Of a DNA stretch of 64,000 nucleotides, positions 30,001 through 41,000 are shown in pieces. The notes beneath the pieces are model-generated. The model did no database searches. It had not been told where the DNA came from and was given only the letters and a program-made list of their open reading frames with translations. Location: NCBI RefSeq assembly GCF_018138715.1, contig NZ_JAGSHX010000006.1, positions 9,300,001 to 9,364,000 of the forward strand, written 5' to 3'. The position numbers and the translations under genes were made by a program. The stretch is from Streptomyces asiaticus. Lineage in GTDB: Bacteria; Actinomycetota; Actinomycetes; Streptomycetales; Streptomycetaceae. Positions within the stretch are counted from its first letter, which is position 1. Each line of letters starts with the position of its first letter.

Positions 30001-32070
30001 CAGCAGCAACCCCTCCAGCGAGGTGTCGAAGGAGAACGACGCGGTCAGCGCCACCCGCAGCGGCCCGCCGCCCGCCTCGGCCACAAAGCCCTCGCGGTGG
30101 CCGACCAGCAGATTGACCAGCGACCGGTGCTCCACGGCCACCCCCTTGGGGCGGCCGGTGGAGCCCGAGGTGTACAGGACGTAGGCGGCGCTGTCGGGGT
30201 GCAGTGCGGCGGTCCGGTCCGCATCCGTGGGGTTCGCCACCGGCAGCGTGTCGGGGACGGCGCGCAGGGCGGCCTCGTCGAGCACCAGCGCGGGCTCGGC
30301 GTCGGACAGGAGGAACGCGACGCGCTCGGCGGGGAGTTCGGGATCGATGGGCAGATAGACCCCGCCCGCCTTGAGCACACCCAGGATCGCCACGATCATG
30401 TCGGAGGTCCGGGGCAGCTTCACCCCGACGACGCGCTCCGGGCCGACGCCCTGGGCGATCAGATGGTGCGCCAGCCGGTTGGCGGCCGCGTTCAGCTCCG
30501 CGAAGTCGTAGCCGGCGTCGGAGGCCACCAGCGCCGTGGCTTCCGGGGTACGGGCCGCCGCCGCCTCGAACACGGCCGGGAACGTGGCCGGTTCGACCGC
30601 GAGCGCCGGGCCGTGCCCGGCGGCCGTCATCCGCCGCCGCTCCCCGTCCGTGAGCAGGCGCAGCTCGCGCACCGGCCGGTCCGGTTCGGCGGCCACCCCG
30701 TCCAGCAGCACCAGCAGATGCCCCGCCATCCGCTCGGCGGTCGCCCGATCGAACAGCTCGGTGCTGTACTCCAGCAGCCCCCGCAGCTCCTCCCCGTCCT
30801 CGACGAACTCGACGCTGAGGTCGAAGGTGGCCGACCGCCGGGGCACGGCCACGCTCGTCGCGGCCAGACCGGACAGCCGGGGCGCGCTCCTCGGGGCGCT
30901 GTGCAGCAGCACCATCACATCGAACAGCGGATTGCGGCCCGCCTCCCGGCGCGCCCCCACGGCCTCCACCAGCCGCTGGTACGGCGCCTCGTCATGGGCG
31001 AAGGCGTCCAGCACCGTGGCCCCGGCGTCGGCCAGCAGCTCGCGGTAGGAACGGGCCGTGTCCACCGCGGAGCGCAGCACCACCGTATTGACGAAGAAGC
31101 CGACGGCGCGCTCGAGTTCGGTGCGGCCACGGCCGGAGGTGACGGTGCCGATGGCGATGTCGTCCTGCCCCGACCAGCGGGCGAACAGCCCCTGGCAGGC
31201 GGCGACCAGCGCCGTGAACAGCGTGGTGCGCTCGTGCGCCGCGAGCGCCCGCAGCCGGTCCGCGGTGGCGCGACCCACCGTGAACTCGTGGATCGCCCCC
31301 GCCGAGGTGGGCGCGGCGGGCCGGGGCCGGTCGGTGGGCAGCTCCAGCGGGACGACGCCGTCCAGCCGCCCCTTCCAGTAGTCGAGCTGGCGGTCCAGGG
31401 CGGCCCCCGAGAGCCGCTCCCGCTGCCACACGGCGAAGTCCGGGTACTGCACCGGCACCGGGGGCAGCGGGTCCGCGCCGGGCCCGGCGTCGTAGAGCGC
31501 GCACAGCTCGTCCTGCAACACCCCCATCGACCAGCCGTCGGTGACGATGTGATGGGCCGTGAGCAGCAGTACGTGCGCGTCCTCCGCCAGGCGGATCAGC
31601 AGCGCCCGCAGCGCCGGACCGGTCCGCAGCTCGAACGGCCGGGCGTACTCGGCCAGCAGCAGCCGGTCCAGCGCCTCCGCGTTCCCGTCCTCACCGGTCA
31701 GATCGGCCACCGGCAGCGGTACGGGCGCGGCCGGGCGCACCACCTGGACGGGCCGGCCGTCGAGGTCGTCGAACGTGGTCCGCAGCGCCTCATGGCGCTC
31801 CACCAGGGCATCAAGCGCCCGGGAGAGCGCCGTCACGTCCAGGGCGCCGGTCAGCCGCAGCGCCAGCGCGCTGTTGTACCCCGCCTCCTCCGGCTGGAGG
31901 GTGTGCAGGAACCACAGCCGCTCCTGGGCGAAGGACAGCGGCAGCGGCCGCGCGCGGTCCGCGCGGGGAATGGCGTCGGCGCGCCCGGCCTTGCCCGCGA
32001 GGCGGCGGCGCAGCGCCTCCCGCAGCTCCTCGGGCAGGGCGGAGGCGCGATCCTTCCTCGAAGACGTCAT
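12067..32070 (-). CDS. Nonribosomal peptide synthetase, modules 6-10 (C-A-T-E, C-A-T, C-A-T-E, C-A-T, C-A-T-E)
   Basis: A 6667-residue NRPS. ATG 32070 is preferred over GTG 32085, because GAGGAAGGA lies at good spacing before it. It follows the upstream NRPS stop by 11 bases. Phosphopantetheine serines lie near residues 1028, 2564, 3622, 5127 and 6172 (all GGDSI). E domains follow modules 6, 8 and 10 ([27 protein letters not shown]). C domains 7 and 9 are DCL-like ([15 protein letters not shown]); 6, 8 and 10 are LCL-like (PLS..Q.RLWFL). All have HHxxxDGWS. There is no thioesterase: the protein stops a few residues after the module-10 epimerase, so release must be in trans, most likely by the PBP-type enzyme at 50.9-52.2 kb. 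The basic N-terminus ([20 protein letters not shown]) may dock to the acidic tail of the first NRPS. Confidence 0.97.
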   Translation of the reverse strand: MTSSRKDRASALPEELREALRRRLAGKAGRADAIPRADRARPLPLSFAQERLWFLHTLQPEEAGYNSALALRLTGALDVTALSRALDALVERHEALRTTFDDLDGRPVQVVRPAAPVPLPVADLTGEDGNAEALDRLLLAEYARPFELRTGPALRALLIRLAEDAHVLLLTAHHIVTDGWSMGVLQDELCALYDAGPGADPLPPVPVQYPDFAVWQRERLSGAALDRQLDYWKGRLDGVVPLELPTDRPRPAAPTSAGAIHEFTVGRATADRLRALAAHERTTLFTALVAACQGLFARWSGQDDIAIGTVTSGRGRTELERAVGFFVNTVVLRSAVDTARSYRELLADAGATVLDAFAHDEAPYQRLVEAVGARREAGRNPLFDVMVLLHSAPRSAPRLSGLAATSVAVPRRSATFDLSVEFVEDGEELRGLLEYSTELFDRATAERMAGHLLVLLDGVAAEPDRPVRELRLLTDGERRRMTAAGHGPALAVEPATFPAVFEAAAARTPEATALVASDAGYDFAELNAAANRLAHHLIAQGVGPERVVGVKLPRTSDMIVAILGVLKAGGVYLPIDPELPAERVAFLLSDAEPALVLDEAALRAVPDTLPVANPTDADRTAALHPDSAAYVLYTSGSTGRPKGVAVEHRSLVNLLVGHREGFVAEAGGGPLRVALTASFSFDTSLEGLLLLADGHELHLIDEATRLDPAALVARVAEHRIDFLDLTPSYLRQLLPAGLLDHPRHRPRVLMLGGEAMGSSLWRRLADTPGTTAYNFYGPTECTIDALAARIGGAGRPVVGRPLGNLRAHVLDSRLQPVPVGVAGELYLAGEQVARGYRGRPGLTASRFVADPYGPAGSRMYRTGDLARWTADGELDYLGRADDQVKIRGHRIEPGEIEAALLDLPAVAEAAVVAVTDDRGHARLAAYYVPAPGGEPPAPGELRAALGRTLPGHMVPGAFVALDAMPLNTSGKLHRRALPAPRLEADRPERDTTAPRTGAEQELAGIWAEVLGARTVGVNDNFFELGGDSILSIQIVSRARQAGLALTSRDVFLHQTIAELAAAVAPRSAPEAAPDEPGAQGPAPLTPIQHWFFATHGPLRHFTMSMVLELPSDLDEGALEAALDAVVAHHPALRTRFFQGDDGGWRQLADGAPGGPVLRRHELSGLGGAEETAAAEAAAEAARAELDLTTGALLRGALLRRGAGARPRLFLTVHHLAVDSVSWRILLGDLESAYRQAAAGEPVRLEPASTPFTTWAHRLGERVREGELDADLPYWEGVRRAGGADLPVDRPGTATAGSTHTVRVTLDREVTDGLLRRVPGVYRTQINDVLLAALGRVLAGWTGEDRVLVAMEGHGREELDAAVDLSRTVGWFTTQYPVALTLPGDGWGAVLKSVKEQLRAVPHRGLSHEALAYLSAPGSPARALADGPPPGICFNYHGQWGSGGDGGAFTLTGESLGRDLAADEPSVYPLDVSAVVADGELELTWLYSDRVHDTATVRGLADGMLTALREIVAHCDGPDAGGRTPSDFPLARLDQAAVDRLAGDGREIEDVYPLTPLQEGMLFHRLVGGEEDVYLDQATLILDGVGDPEAFARAWQETVDRTPVLRTGVVWEGVERPLQIVRHRAEVPVTQLDWRGLPEERREAALERFRAEDLARGVDLTAPPLMRLAIARLTDARVALMWTSHHLVLDGWSLAQVFTEVCERYTAAAQGRAPALPARRPFRDYLEWLDGRDGQEAERHWRDALAGFTAPTPLPADRKAVESHRARSSATVAVSLTPEVSEELRRTARGGGLTVNTIVQGAWALLLSRYGGEEDVVFGTTVSGRPAELAGVESMVGMFINTLPTRVRVDAARNTGDWLRDLQMAQSASRRHESVSLAQVAGWSEIPAGTSLFDSMVAFENYPFDDSSAREAGLRIIEVRSIDATNFGLSLRAHLSDRLGFDLGYDPGLFDARTAAALADRLCLLLTAIAADPDRPLRALPWTTAEERRRILVEWGGGAAPEASERTLVDLFEEQAARTPGATAVSCAGDSLSYAELDARAGRLAHRLMAEGAGRERYVALALPRSPEMIVAIVAVLKTGAAYLPLDPDQPSGRIARMLADAEPVALLTTAAFAARLGGDDDADTCVTRLCLDDPALIADLEGRPAALPAGSGPLPESPAYAIYTSGSTGLPKGVVTPHSNVVRLFSRTREWFSYDASDVWTLFHSYAFDFSVWEIWGPLLHGGRLVVVPYAVSRSPEEFLRLLADEGVTVLSQTPSAFQGLIRADEEHPGAQLALRRVVFGGETLDARRLAGWYARHPDTAPVLVNMYGITETTVHVTYAPLDRAATSVAASAIGTGIPDLRVYVLDEALEPVPPGAVGELYVAGAGLARGYLRRPGLTASRFVADPYGPAGSRMYRTGDRARWSADGELEYLGRADDQVKIRGFRIEPGEIEAALAAHSGVGDAVVTVREDQPGVRRLVAYVVAAGSAAPPQAGEFREFLQRSLPAQMIPAAFVALAALPLTANGKLDRRALPAPGLDGFAASAERIAPRTEAERTVARVWAEVLPVEEAGATDDFFALGGDSILAIRVASRLRTAFGTEVTPRALFTHTTVAELAAALGAPKGDGAAKESRAGDIIPAVPRDGELPLSYPQARLWFLDSFDGGGTEYVTPFALRLRGRLDTAALRTALDALVARHEPLRTTFAEVDGRGVQRVHDPYPVALPVHDLTARPVAERERELERLLEREGATPFDLRTGPLLRASLIRLDDEEHVLTLTMHHIVTDGWSTAVISADLSELYGAAVLARRPALAPLPLGYADYAAWQRDPLGGAARMEPQLEYWRTRLADLAPLELPTDRPRPAVQTKNGALLEFTLPAALVERLRAAGRRRDSTLFMTLLATCQVLLARWSGQEDIAVGTVTSGRERPELEHLVGMFVNTLVLRTGVAADESFEELLTRVRGTVLDAFAHQDVPFERIVDALQPERDTSRTPLFQVMVALHNLGAEVPDLPGLTVEAVRVPGRTAGFDLGFDFVAGPGGLTGFVEYNTDLFDATTVERMARQLRLLLEAVAEDPGLRVGALPLLTAGERRTVLEEWNDTAFAVPDTTFPRLFEEQAAGAPGATALVASDATYDFAGLNAAANRLAHHLIAQGVGPERVVAVRLPRTAELMVALLAVLKAGGTQLYVDPGLPAERARFLLEDAAPEVVLTPEVLRDARLDGLPDTDPTDADRTTPLLPGHTAYITYTSGSTGRPKGVAVEHRQLVNLCLDHRAGLIAPHQAEAGRPLRSALTAAFSFDTSWEGAVFLASGQEVHLVDDAVRLDPAALVALVEDRGLDFLDVTPSYLHELMAAGLFAGDRHRPRIVMVGGEALGAGLWRELRAVPGVAAYNFYGPTECAVDAVYGDLAGLGDRPLIGRPGRNLRAYVLNGALRPVPPGVPGELHLAGAQVARGYLRRPGLTSAHFVVDPYGPPGSRMYRTGDRARWTADGTLEFLGRADEQLKIRGFRIEPGEIEAALLDHPAVQEAVVVAREDTGHRRLVAYLVTCSDDSADAPDPVELRALLKRTLPDYMVPAAFVTLDRMPRTDSGKVDRRALPAPPDRPEQGSPYVAPRTPAERVLAGVWAEVLGVPEVGVEDNFFALGGDSILSIQIVSRARQAGLTLTSKDVFRHQTIAELALSVETARRGPLAEPAGAVAGPAPLTPIQHWYLDGRRPGDRHHFTMSHRLELTGDLDEAALRQAVDALVAHHAALRTRFLVVDGQWRQEVLSTAPGGVLERHDLSGLDDAARAEAVRNATVAAQTGLDIAEGAVLRALLFTFDPGQPPELLLTAHHLVVDGVSWRVLLGDLETAYRGAAAGGAPTLPPASSAFTQWAARLADHVRSGGLDGDLEYWTGVARSAPAALPVDREGPNTHETAATVTTVLGRAETEALLRQVPGVYRTRINDVLLAALGRSLARWTGGDTVLIGVEGHGREDLFEDLDLSRTVGWFTAEYPLALAVDAGAGWRETLRSVKEQLRAVPHHGLGHGALRHLAAEGSPAGELRGGPSPQIVFNYHGQWDVAAAGESTPGLYRAALPVTGRDAAPGETRPCLLEVTGAVQDGRLELGWSYPARMYDEATVRRVAEDCLAALKEIVAHCAEPGAGGRTPSDFPLARLGRRQVDLIAGDGGAVEDVYPLTPLQAGMLFHGLVDSGATGGAYFDQIALRIGGIADPDAFAAAWQRVVDRTPVLRSSVRWEGLAEPVQVVHRRADLPTVRLDWRELTPSAREEALRRLLAEDRAAGMELTSAPLSRIAVAWLPDDEVILVWTSHHLMLDGWSTGQVFAEVCETYAALVAGRSPRPPARRAFRDFLRWLREQDQERAERHWREVLAGFGTRTPLPYDRPPREAHRTTSTALTRLELTEEVSARLRKTARGGGLTVNTVVQGAWALLLSRYGGVRDVVFGTTVSGRPEGLPGVETMVGMFINTVPTRAVAEGGREVVAWLRELQEQQSESRRFDFVALPRIQALSAVPAGEALFDSMVVFENYPFDEASAAGAGIRVREVRAEDSTSFPLCLRAYLGDRLGFDLAYDPALFDAATVERAAAHLETLLTGIADGAGRSLDELPLLTEAERLKAAGEWNATARPLPEGSLAELFAERVRRDPDAVAVTDGATALSYARLDEWAGRLAGHLLRSGVRPEDRVALLMDRSVELVVAQLAVVRAGGVYVPVDARAPRDRRRTLLDQAGAAVVLTPEEVAAAREGEPAAPAVPVHRDQLAYVMFTSGSTGVPKAVGVRHRDVVALALDRAFGGGGHERVPLHSPVAFDAATYEMWVPLLNGGRVVVTSGELDAAAVRRLVAEHAVTGLWLTAGLFRLLAHDAPDCFTGLREVWTGGDVVPAASVRRVLERCPGLTVVDGYGPTETTTFATYFPMSRAEEVPEVVPIGRPLDNMRVHVLDPRMRIVPPGVVGELFVAGEGVARGYLGRPGPTAAAFLPDPYGPAGERMYRTGDLARRRPDGTVEFLGRADDQVKVRGFRIEPGEVEGVLAGHPEVADVAVVARADGPGGKRLVAYVVAACDTPVEGDLLRAYAAERLPDYMVPSAVVPLDALPLGPTGKLDRAALPAPAPDTRRTPYRAPREGFEQAVAAVWAEVLEVERVGAGDNFFELGGDSILSIRLTSRLREVLGVEPSPRLVFTHPTVAALAEALGGAEGRGTDRPAPITPVARDGELPLSYPQQRLWFLDSFAPDSAEYITPLALRMRGALDVDALSAALTALVARHESLRTTFDAVDGRGVQIVHDPREIRLDPYDLSHLPAAEREVELRELLAYERARPFDLRRGPLLRTGLIRLGAQEHMLSLTLHHIITDGWSTGVLTGDLRELYRAALSGEPAALPPLPVSYADFAAWQRTELTAPRADEELAYWTRQLADVPALEVPTDRPRPAVRTKSGAAVEFAVPAGVSSRLKEFGQARGTTLFMTLVAAAQILLARLSGGRDIAVGTVTSGRERPEVERLIGFFVNTLVLRSTVDPHARFGDFLAEVRGTVLDAFAHQAVPFERVVDEVRPVRDTSRTPLFQAMVVLQNAPGQALELPGLELADVELDTRTAAFDLTFEFAEAEEGLLRGLIGYSTDLFDASTVERMGTALRTLLAGIAEDPERPVGALPLTTPAELRRTLVEWNDTRLEVEPATLRELFERQVAVSPDATAVRYGKGDLTFAELEVAANRLAHRLIGRGVGPERLVALVLPRSVEMLVAQLAVAKAGGAFLPVDPGYPKERVAFMLRDAAPSVVLDEAASVWAEEGPAGPPPRRGLTPDHPAYVIYTSGSTGVPKAVVVTHAGLAGFSAAAAAHYDVRAGDRVLQFSSPSFDASVLELCVSLPRGAALVIGDEGPLLGERLAEVLGGQRITHALIPPAALATMEEADRRTGLPDLRTLIVGADACSAELVDRWAPGRRMVNSYGPTEATVVSTWSGPLTAGSGVPPIGRPIPNTRVYVLDEALRPVPVGVAGELYVAGTGLARGYLGRPGLTAARFVADPFGPAGGRMYRTGDVVRWTGDGELVFLGRADDQVKVRGFRIELGEVESALRRSPEVREAVVAVRETAPTPEQPSGGKRLVGYVVPAPGTSPTAASLRDVLGRTLPSHMVPSAFATLDALPLTANGKVDRRALPDPDPAPVTSGAGHVAPRTPMERRIADIWADVLGLERVGVEDNFFELGGDSILSIQVVSRVRQAGLRLTTKDLFTHQTVAGLATVATTERDEGRAEPVTGALPLTPIQRWFFATHTVNPRHFNQSTLLELHQEPDEKALEGALAALLVHHDALRTRFTEHGGEWHGHVPEPDGDGAVLDRHDLSGLPAREADAAMEKAADALHAGFDLGRGPLLRAALFRFGEARRPFLFLTAHHLVIDGVSWRILLDDLDIAYQQGVRGEPVDLGTKTTAFRDWARRLAEHVAEGGLDHEADHWCEALDARPLPVDHQVATPGPEIGTVPVELDERDTEALLRSAPTAYRTRINDVLLAALALALSRWTGQERVSVELEGHGREDVLDGVDLSRTVGWFTTMYPVSFELPDLPDGGPADWRGLVKSVRRRLRTVPGNGFGFGALRAFGPPGLRERLSRHGDGPQIVFNYLGQWDARSAESQGGLVHAEHGSFGQDHDPREGGSHLLEVVGAVQDGRLGFTWRYRPDVHERATVEAVAGDFAEALRRIAGDCRGTV
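12070..16559 (-). other. NRPS module 10: C(LCL)-A-T-E, terminal module
   Basis: C10 HHIITDGWS (LCL, begins about 16.5 kb); A10 motif FDASVLEL with by-eye code D-A-L-L-I-G-S-V-V-(K), identical to A1 and near A5; T10 serine near 13,556; E10 [10 protein letters not shown]. It predicts a hydrophobic, perhaps aromatic, residue epimerised to D at the C-terminus. The protein ends directly after E10. Confidence 0.85.
16560..19649 (-). other. NRPS module 9: C(DCL)-A-T, predicted Val
   Basis: C9 starts [18 protein letters not shown] with [10 protein letters not shown]9 ([36 protein letters not shown]) gives code D-A-Y-W-W-G-G-T-F-(K), a known Val-type pocket. T9 GGDSI near 16,691. No epimerase: the next domain is an LCL C domain. 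Confidence 0.8.
19650..24239 (-). other. NRPS module 8: C(LCL)-A-T-E, predicted basic residue (D)
   Basis: C8 [12 protein letters not shown] with [10 protein letters not shown]8 ([35 protein letters not shown]) gives code D-T-E-D-M-G-F-V-D-(K). The acidic pocket residues suggest Orn, Lys, Arg or a relative. T8 near 21,206; E8 [10 protein letters not shown]. Confidence 0.8.
24240..27449 (-). other. NRPS module 7: C(DCL)-A-T, predicted Thr
   Basis: C7 [16 protein letters not shown] with [10 protein letters not shown]7 ([36 protein letters not shown]) gives code D-F-W-S-V-G-M-V-H-(K), one residue from the common Thr code DFWNVGMVHK. T7 near 24,380; no E domain. Confidence 0.8.
27450..32070 (-). 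other. NRPS module 6: C(LCL)-A-T-E, predicted basic residue (D)
   Basis: C6 [12 protein letters not shown] with [10 protein letters not shown]6 ([35 protein letters not shown]) gives code D-T-E-D-M-G-F-I-D-(K), near-identical to A8. T6 near 28,988. The E6 first motif is [10 protein letters not shown], with Ser in place of the usual Gly after Asp. Confidence 0.78.
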
Positions 32071-32081
32071 GTCGTCCTTCC

Positions 32082-35000
32082 TCACCGGTCGTCGTGGTCG
32101 CTGCCGCCGGAGGCGGCGTCTTCGAGTTCGCGCAGGATGTGCTCCTCGACCAGGTCGGCGAGGGCGGAGACGGTGCGCGCGGTCAGAATGTCCCGCGGGG
32201 TCAGATCGACGGCGAACGCCTCCTTGGCGCGGGAGGCGATCAGCAGACTGCGGACCGAGTCACCGCCCAGGGCGAAGAACTCGTCCTCCGCGCCGACCGG
32301 CGACACCTCGAGCACCTCCGACCAGATCTCCGCGATGACCTCCTCGGTGGGGGTGCGCGGGGCGATGTGGGCGGCCGGTGCGGCGGTGGTGGTGGCGGGG
32401 CCGGGCGCGGGCAGCGCCGCGCGGTCGGTCTTGCCGTTCTCCGTGAGCGGCAGCCGGTCCAGCACGGCGAACGCCGACGGGACCATCGGGCCCGGAAGCG
32501 TCCGGCCCAGATAGGTGCGCAGCTCGGTGTCGGCCGGGGCGCCGGCCCCGGGCGCGAGGACCAGATGGGCCACCAGCCGGCGCGCCCCGGGCTCGTCCTC
32601 CCGCACCGTCACCACGGCCTCCGCGACGGCGGGGTGGCCGCACAGCGCAGTCTCCACCTCACCGGCCTCGATGCGATGGCCGTGCAGCTTGAGCTGGTGG
32701 TCGCCGCGCCCCAGATGGTGCAGGCGGCCTTCCGCGTCGTAGCGGGCGAGGTCACCGGTGCGGTACATCCGGGAGCCGGGCGGCCCGAACGGGTCGGCGA
32801 CGAAGCGGGCGGCGGTCAGCCCGGCGCGGCCCAGGTAGCCGCGGGCGAGCGACGGACCGCTGACCCACAGCTCGCCGGCGACCCCCACCGGCACCGGGCG
32901 CAGCCGCGCGTCGAGCAGACGCACCCGGGTGTTGGGGATGGGCCGCCCGATCGGCGGCGGGGCGCCGTCCGGGTCGAGCGGCTCGGACCAGGTGGCCACC
33001 ACGGTGGTCTCGGTCGGCCCGTACGCGTTGATCATGCGGTGGTGCGGCGCCCAGCGGGCGGCCAGGTCCGCGCCGCAGGCGTCCCCGCCCACGATCAGCG
33101 TGCGCAGGTCGGGCAGCTCCCGCTCGGTGCCCGGGGGCAGCGTCGCGAGGGCGGCGGGCGGGATGAGGGTGTGGGTGATCCGCTGCCGCCGCAGGACGTC
33201 CGCGAGATGGCCGCCCAGCAGCGGGCCGGGCTCGGGCACCACCAGCGTGGCCCCGGACGGCAGCGCCATGCACAGCTCCAGGACGGAGGCGTCGAAACCG
33301 GGCGAGGAGAACCGCAGCACCCGGTCGTCCGGCCGCACCTGGAAGTGCTCGGCCTCGGCGGCGGCGAACCCGGCGATCCCGCGGTGGGTGACCACCACAC
33401 CCTTGGGCGTTCCGGTGGACCCGGAGGTGTAGATGACATACGCGGGGTCGTCCGGGTGGACGGCGGTGAGCCGGTCCTCGTCCGTGGGGCGGTGCGACGG
33501 GCCGTCCGGCGCCTCGACCTCGGCGGTCCGCTCGATCACCAGATGCGGGGCGGAGTCCTTGAGCATCAGCTCGACGCGCTCGGCGGGGTAGTCGGGGTCG
33601 ATGGGCAGATAGGCGCCCCCGGCCTTGGCCACCGCGAGCCGGGCGACGACGGACTCCACCGAGCGGGGCAGCACCAGCGCGACGATCCGTCCGGGGCCCA
33701 CGCCCTGCCCGATGAGGTGATGGGCCAGGCGGTTGGCCCAGCCGTCCAGCTCCGCGTAGGTCAGCCGGAGGCCGGGGGAGTCCACCGCCGTCGCGTCGGG
33801 CCTGCGGTCCGCCGCCGACTCGACGAGCTCGGCCCAGGTCGCCCGGGGCACCTGCCGGGCGGTGTCGTTCCAGTCCACCAGGAGGCGGCGGCGCTCGGCG
33901 GCCGGGAGGATGTCGATGCCGTCCAGCGGCAGCTCGTCGGGGGCCGCGGCCAGCGCGCCGAGGAGATGGGTGAGCCGGTCGGCCAGCGCCCCGGCGGTGG
34001 ACTCCTCGAACAGCCGCGGGTCGTAGCCGAGCTCCACGGACAGTTCGGACCCGGGCGAGACCACCACGGTCAGCGCGTAGTTGGTGGACTCCAGGGCGTT
34101 CAGATCGCGCACCCGCAGCCCGTGCTCGGCCGCGGCGGAGCTGTTGATGGGGTAGTTCTCGAACACCACCAGGCTCTCGAAGAGGTCAGCCCCGGCGGGC
34201 AGTTCGCTCCAGCCCCGCAGCTGCGCCAGCGGCACATGGCCGAAGCCGCGCGCGTCGGCCTGCTCGGCCTGGAGCCCGCGCAGCCAGGCGGCGGTACCGG
34301 CGTTGCCGTCCACCGCGCACCGCACCGGGAGGGTGTTGATGAAGATGCCGGTGATGTCGTCCGCGCCGGGCAGCTCCGCCGGCCGCCCGGAGACCGTCGT
34401 CCCGAAGCAGACGTCCGACTCACCGCTCAAGCGAGATACGAGCAAGGCCCAAGCGCCCTGCACGATCGTATTCAGCGTGAGCCGGTGCCGCCGTGCGAAG
34501 TCCTCGAGGGCGGCGGTGTCCCGCTCACCGAGCCGGTGCGACAGCCAGCGCGAGGACCTGGTGGCGATCTCCGGCGTCGGCCTGCGGTCATAGGGGAGGG
34601 GAGTGGGAGAGGTGAATCCTTCGAGGGCCTGCCGCCAGTGCGCCTCGGCACGCGTGCGGTCCTGACGAGCGAGCCAGGCCACATAGTCGGCGAACGGCCT
34701 GCGGGCCGGCAGCCTCGGCTGCTCACCCGCGGCCAGAGCGGCATGGGCGGCGAAGACATCGCCGAGCACCTGGAAGACGCTCCAGCCGTCCAGCAGCACA
34801 TGGTGGAAGGTCCACAGCACCCGCACCTCACCGGGGGAGAGCCGGGCCAGGGTGACGCGGAGCAGCGGGGCCGCGGTGAGATCGATCCCGCGGACGCGGT
34901 CCCGGTCCAGCAGCCGCTCCAGCTCGGTCGTGTGCTCGTCCTCCGTAAGGCCGCTCCAGTCGAGCTCCTCGACCGGTACGGCCGCGGTGCGGCGCACGAT

Positions 35001-38000
35001 CATCAGCGGCTCGGGCACCTCGTGCATCACCACCGCGCCGCGCAGCACCGAGGTGCGGTCCACGACATGCTGCCAGGCGGCGGCCAGCACTCCGGAGTCC
35101 CCGACCCCGTCCAGGACAAAGGTCGCCTGCTCCACATAGAGCCCTTGGCCGCGCTGGGCCAGGGCATGGAAGACCAGCCCGGACTGGGTCGGGGTCAGCG
35201 GATGGATATCGGCCACATCCCGGCCGTCGCCCGCCAACCGGTCGACGGTCTCCTGGTCAAGCCCGGCCAGCGGGAAGTCCGACGGTGTCCGCCCGCCCGC
35301 GTCCGGGCGGGTGCACAGCCGGACGATCGCCCGCAGCTCCTCGGCCATCTCCTTGGCGAGCCGGCGCACCGTGGGGCGTTGGTGCAGCGACCGGGAGTAG
35401 GACCAGCTGAGCTCGAGCCGTCGGTCCGTCACCCGGCCGATCACATCGAGCAGATGCGGCCGGGGCGCCTCCGGGCTCATATCGCCCTCCAGCCCACCGG
35501 TCAGGGCGTGCAGCAGACCACCCGCCGGGGGCTCCCAGTCCTGCTGCCCGAGGTAGTTGAAACTGATCTTCGAGGCGGCGGGGAGCCCGGAGGCGGCCGC
35601 GCCGGACAGATGACGCAGCGCGCCGTGGCCCAGGCCGTTCCCGGGGACCGCCCGCAGCCGTTCCTTGACGGCCCTCAGCGTCCGCTCCAGCCCCCAGTCG
35701 GCGGGAGCCTCCAGCGCGACGGGGAACATGCTGGTGAACCAGCCGACCGTACGGGACAGATCGACCCCGTCGAAGATCTCCTCCCGGCCGTGCCCCTCCA
35801 GGGCGACCGCCACCGTGTCCCGGCCGGTCCAGCGGGCCAGCACCCGCCCCAGGGCGCACAGCAACACATCGTTGACCCGGGTCCGGTACGCGCCCGGCAC
35901 CTCGTGCAGCAGCAGCCGGGTCTCCTCTGCGTCGAGCCGTACGGTCACCTCCTCCTCCGAGGCCGCGGTGTTGGGGCCCTCGCCGTCCGTGGGGAGGTCG
36001 GTGCCGCCGTGGGAGGCCGCCCAGTAATCGCGCTCGGCGTCGAAGCCCCCGGCGGCGGTGTGCTCGGTCAGACGCAGCGCCCAGGTGCGGAACGATGTGG
36101 TCTTGGGGCCGGGCTCCGGCGTCCGTCCCGCGACGATCTGCCGGTAGGCGGTGTCCAGGTCCTCCAGCACGATGCGCCAGGAGACGGCGTCCACCACCAG
36201 ATGGTGGGCGGTCAGCAGCAGTACGGGCCGTATCCCCTCGCCCCGGGTGAAGAGCACGGCGCGCAGCAGCGGCCCCCGGGCCAGGTCGAACCCGGCCCGG
36301 ATCCGCCCCGCCGTCTCCCGCATCACCGCATCCCGCCGCTCCGGCGCCACGGCGGACAGATCGTGGAGGTCCAGCACCGGCTCCGCGTCCGGCGGGGCGT
36401 TGTGCTGGCGCACGGCGCCGTCCTCGGTCCGCTCGAAGCGCAGCCGCAGGGCGTCATGGTGGGTCAGCACCGTGGACAGGGCGGTGCGCAGCGCGCTCTC
36501 GTCCACCGGCGCGGTCAGTTCGGCCGAGACCGACTGGGTGAAGTGCCCGGCTGCGGCGCCGAGTTGGTCGAAGAGCCAGTGCTGGATCGGGGTCAGCGGC
36601 ACCTCGCCGACGACCGGGCCCCGCTCGGCCTCGGCCGCCGTGGCCGGGACCTCCCGCGCGGCCGCCGCCAGGTCCGCCACGGTCTGGTGGACGAAGAGAT
36701 GGCGCGGGGTCAGCTCGATCCCGGCCCGCCGGGCGGCGGAGACGATCTGGATGCTGAGGATGGAATCGCCGCCGAGGGCGAAGTAGTTGTCCTCCACGCC
36801 GATCCGCTCGACGCCCAGGACCTCCGCCCAGATGGCGGCGAGGGCCTTCTCGGTCTCCGTACGCGGCTCCACATGGCCGGTGGCGCGGGCCGCCCAGACG
36901 GGCGCGGGCAGCGCACGCCGGTCCAGCTTGCCGCTGGACCCCAGCGGCAGCCGGTCCAGGACGACCACGGCCGAGGGGACCATATGGTCCGGCAGGCTCG
37001 TGGTGAGAAAGGCGCGGATCGCGGCGGTGTCCACCGGCGGGGAGCCCGGGACCCGCACCACATAACCGGCCAGCCGCTTGTGACCGCCGGTGTCGACGAC
37101 CGTAGCGGCCGCCTCGGCGACACCGGGATGGCGCGCCAGCGCCGCCTCGACCTCGCCCAGCTCGATACGGAAACCGCGCACCTTGACCTGGTCGTCGGTT
37201 CGGCCCAGGTACTCCAGCTGCCCCCGCTCGTCCCAGCGGACCAGGTCGCCGGTGCGGTACATCCTGCCCCCCGCGGGGCCGTACGGATCGGCCGTGAACC
37301 GCTGTGCGGTCAGCCCCGGGCGGCCGAAGTACCCCCGGGCGAGGCCCGGCCCCGCCAGATAGAGCTCTCCCGGCACCCCGACCGGCACCGGCCGCATCCG
37401 CGCGTCGAGTGCGTAGGCCCGGGTGGCGGCCACCGGGGCGCCGATGGGCGGGGTGCGGTCCGGATCGGCCGGGTCGCAGGTCCAGGCGGTGGCGTACACG
37501 GTCGCCTCGGTGGGCCCGTAGATGTTCGCCACCCGGCAGCCGGGGATGGCCGCCCGGACCTCCTTGACGGTGCGGGCGGCGAGGCCCTCACCCGCCAGCA
37601 CCACGGTGCCCGCCGTCACCGAGACCGACCCCTTGCCGAGCACCTGCCCGAGCGCCGACGGCACGGCACTGATCAGGCTCGCCGTCCAGGTCCCCGTCCG
37701 CTCGGCCAGGGTGAGCAGATCGCGGACGATCTCGATGGCGCCACCGGCCAGCAGCGGGCAGAGGATCTCGAAGACCGACACATCGAAGTTGAGGGAGGTC
37801 GAGGCCACCACATGGGAGAGCCCCTGGACGCCGAACTCCTCCCGCGCCCACGCGGCCAGGGCGGCCACGCTCTCATGGGTGACCACGACGCCCTTGGGCG
37901 TGCCCGTGGACCCCGAGGTGTGGATGGCGTACGCCGGGTGGGCGGGGAGCAGCGGGCCGCGCCGCTCGGCGTCGCCGATGTCCTGGGCGGGCAGTTGGGC

Positions 38001-41000
38001 CAGCCGCCCCCGGCACTCCGCGTCGTCCAGCAGGATCCGGCCGCCGCCCGCCCCGGTGGGGATCCGGTCCGCCACCTCCCCGGTGGTCACCACCGTGTCG
38101 GGGGCGATGTCGCCGAGCATGAAGGCGATCCGCTCCGCCGGATACGCCGGGTCGACCGGGAGATAGGCCGCCCCGCTCTTGAGCACCGCCAGCACCGCGA
38201 CCACCAGCTCCGGTGTGCGCGGCAGGGCCAGGGCCACGAAGCGCTCCGGCCCGGCGCCCGCGGCGATCAGCAGCCGGGCCAGCCGGTTGGCGCGCTCGTT
38301 CAGCTCCCGGTAGGTCAGCGGTCCGCCGTCGCCCATCACCGCCACCGCGTCCGGCGTACGGGCCGCCCGCGCCTCGAACAGCGCGGGCAGCACCGCGTCC
38401 GGCGCGGCGGAGACCGGGCCGCTGAAGCGGTCGAGGATGCCGCGCGTCTCGGCCTCGCCGATCAGCGGCAGTTCATCCAGCCGCCGCTCCGGATCGGTGG
38501 CCATCTCCACCAGCAGATTCCGCAGACAGCCGCCCAGCCGCTCGATCGTCGGGGCGTCGAACGCGTCGGGGTCGTAGTCCAGGCAGATCGACAGCCGCTC
38601 CTCGGGCGCCACCACCACGCTGAGCGCGAAGTTGGTGGGCTCCACATCGCGCTCCTGCCGGATGCCCAGTCCGTGGGCCGCGATGGCCTCGCTGTCGAAC
38701 GGGTAGTTCTCGAAGACCACGATGGAGTCGAAGAGGCTCACCCCGCCGGGCACCTCGCTCCAGCTCCCCAGCTGCGCCAGCGACACGAACTCGAAGAGCC
38801 GGGACTCCGACTGCGCCGACTGGAGTTCCCGCAGCCAGTCCAGCAGTCCGCTCTCCCCGGTCACCCGGACCCGGGTGGGGATGGTGTTGATGAACACCCC
38901 GACCATGGACTCGACGCCCGGCAGCGCGGCCGGCCGCCCCGAGACGGTGGTGCCGAAGCACAGGTCGTCGGCCCCGCTGTACCGGGAGAGCAGCAGCGCC
39001 CAGGCGCCCTGCACCACCGTGTTCATGGTCAGCCCGCCCCGCTGCGCGGTCGTCCGGAGCCGGGCGGACTCCTCGGCTCCCAGCGTGACCCGGTGCGAGC
39101 CCGAGGAGGCGCTGCGGTGCGCCTCCGACGCGGGCCGGTCGCGCGGCAGTTCGGTGGGCGAGGTGAACCCGGCAAGGGCCGTACGCCAGTACCGCTCGGC
39201 CTCCGCCGTGTCCTGTTCGCCGAGCCAGCCCAGGTACTCGCGGAACGGTCGGCGGGCGGGCACCACGGGCGCCCGTTCCGAGGTCAGCGCCGCGTACCGC
39301 TCGCAGACCTCGTCGAAGACCTGCGCCGCGCTCCAGCCGTCGAGCAGCGCATGGTGGAAGGTCCAGACGATCCGCACCTCGTCGGCGGACAGCCGGATCA
39401 GCGCCAGCCGCATCAGCGGCGCGGTGGCCAGGTCGATCCCCTCGGCCCGGTCCTCGGCGAGCATCCGGTCCAGCTCGGCCTCGCGCCACTCCTCGGGCCG
39501 CCGGGTCCAGTCGTGGTGGACGATCCGGAGCGCCGCCCGGTGCGTCACGACCTGGAGCGGCTCCGGGGTGTCCGCCCACACCAGATGGGTGCGCAGGATC
39601 GGATTGGCGTCCACCGTCTGCCGCCACGCGGTGGCCAGCGCCCGCGGATCGCTCGCCCCGGTCAGCGTCAGCTGGACCTGGTTGACATACGCGTCCGACG
39701 CCGGATCCATCAGCCCGTGGAACAGCATCCCGGCCTGGGTCGGGGTCAGCGGATAGATGTCCTCCACCGCCCGGCCGTCGGCGGCGATCCGGTCCACCGC
39801 GGCCTGGTCGAGCCGGGCCAGCGGGAAGTCCGACGGGGTGCGGCCGCCGGCCGAGGGGTCGGCGCAGTGGCCGATGATCTCCTCCAGCGCGCGGAGCATC
39901 CCCCGCGCCAGCCCGGCCACCGTCTCCTCGGTGTGCGTCCCCGAGCCGTAGTACCAGGTGATCTCCAGGCACCGGCGCTCCACCCGGCCCACGACGTCCA
40001 GCAGATGCGCCCGGGCCGTATCGGGCGCGGCGTCACCGCCAAGACCGTTCCGTACGGTACGGACGAGACCGGTGTCGTCGTCCGCCGCCGACCAGTCGAA
40101 CTGCCCGAGGTAGTTGAAGCTGATGCCGGGCTCGGCAGCGCCCCGGAGTCCGGAGCCGGGGGAGAGGTGGCGCAGCGCGCCGTAGCCGATGCCGCGTGCG
40201 GGCACCGCCCGCAGCTGCTCCTTGACGGACTTCAGCGTCTCGCCCCAGCCGCCGCCCGGGACGTCCAGGGCGACCGGATAGAGGCTGGTGAACCAGCCGA
40301 CGGTGCGGGACAGGTCCACCCCGTCCAGCAGATGCTCCTCCCGGCCGTGGCCCTCCAGGTCCACGGCGATCCGGCGCCGCCCGGTCCAGTCGCCGAGCAC
40401 CCGGCCCAGCGCCGCGAGCAGCACGTCGTCCACACGGGTGCGGTAGACCTCGGGGACCTGCCGCAGCAGCGCCTCGGTGCGCTCCCGGTCGAGACGGACG
40501 GTGACCGACGCCATGGACGCCACCGTGTTGTCCCCCTCGCCGTCCACGGGCAGCCCCGCGGCGCACTCCGCGGACACGGCCCGCCAGTGGGGGAGTTCGG
40601 CGTCGAAACCACCGGCGGCGGTGTGCTCGGTGAGCTTTCGGGACCAGTCCCGTACGGAGGTGGTGCGGGGGCCGAGGTCGGCCCGCCCGCCCGCGAGCAG
40701 CTGCTGGTACGCGGTGTTCAGATCCTCCAGCAGCACCCGCCAGGAGACACCGTCCACCACGAGGTGGTGGGCGGTCAGGAAGAGCGTCGGCCGCTGTCCC
40801 TCGCCGCGGTGGAACAGCCGCGCGGCCAGCAGCGGACCCCGCGCCAGGTCGAACCCGGCCTGCGCCTCCGCCATCGCCGCGTCCTCGGCGGCGCGGCACA
40901 GGTCGGCGTCGAGCCCCGACAGATCGTGCTCCCGCAGGGGCGCCGGTGCCGTCAGGTCCGGCTGCGGGCAGTACTGCCGCGGGTTTCCCTCCGCGCCGGG

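Noticed and set aside
32071..32085. GTG at 32085 as the start of the second NRPS
   Set aside because: It overlaps the upstream stop, but GAGGAAGGA is placed correctly for ATG 32070 and would itself lie inside the longer reading frame. Kept only as an alternative.
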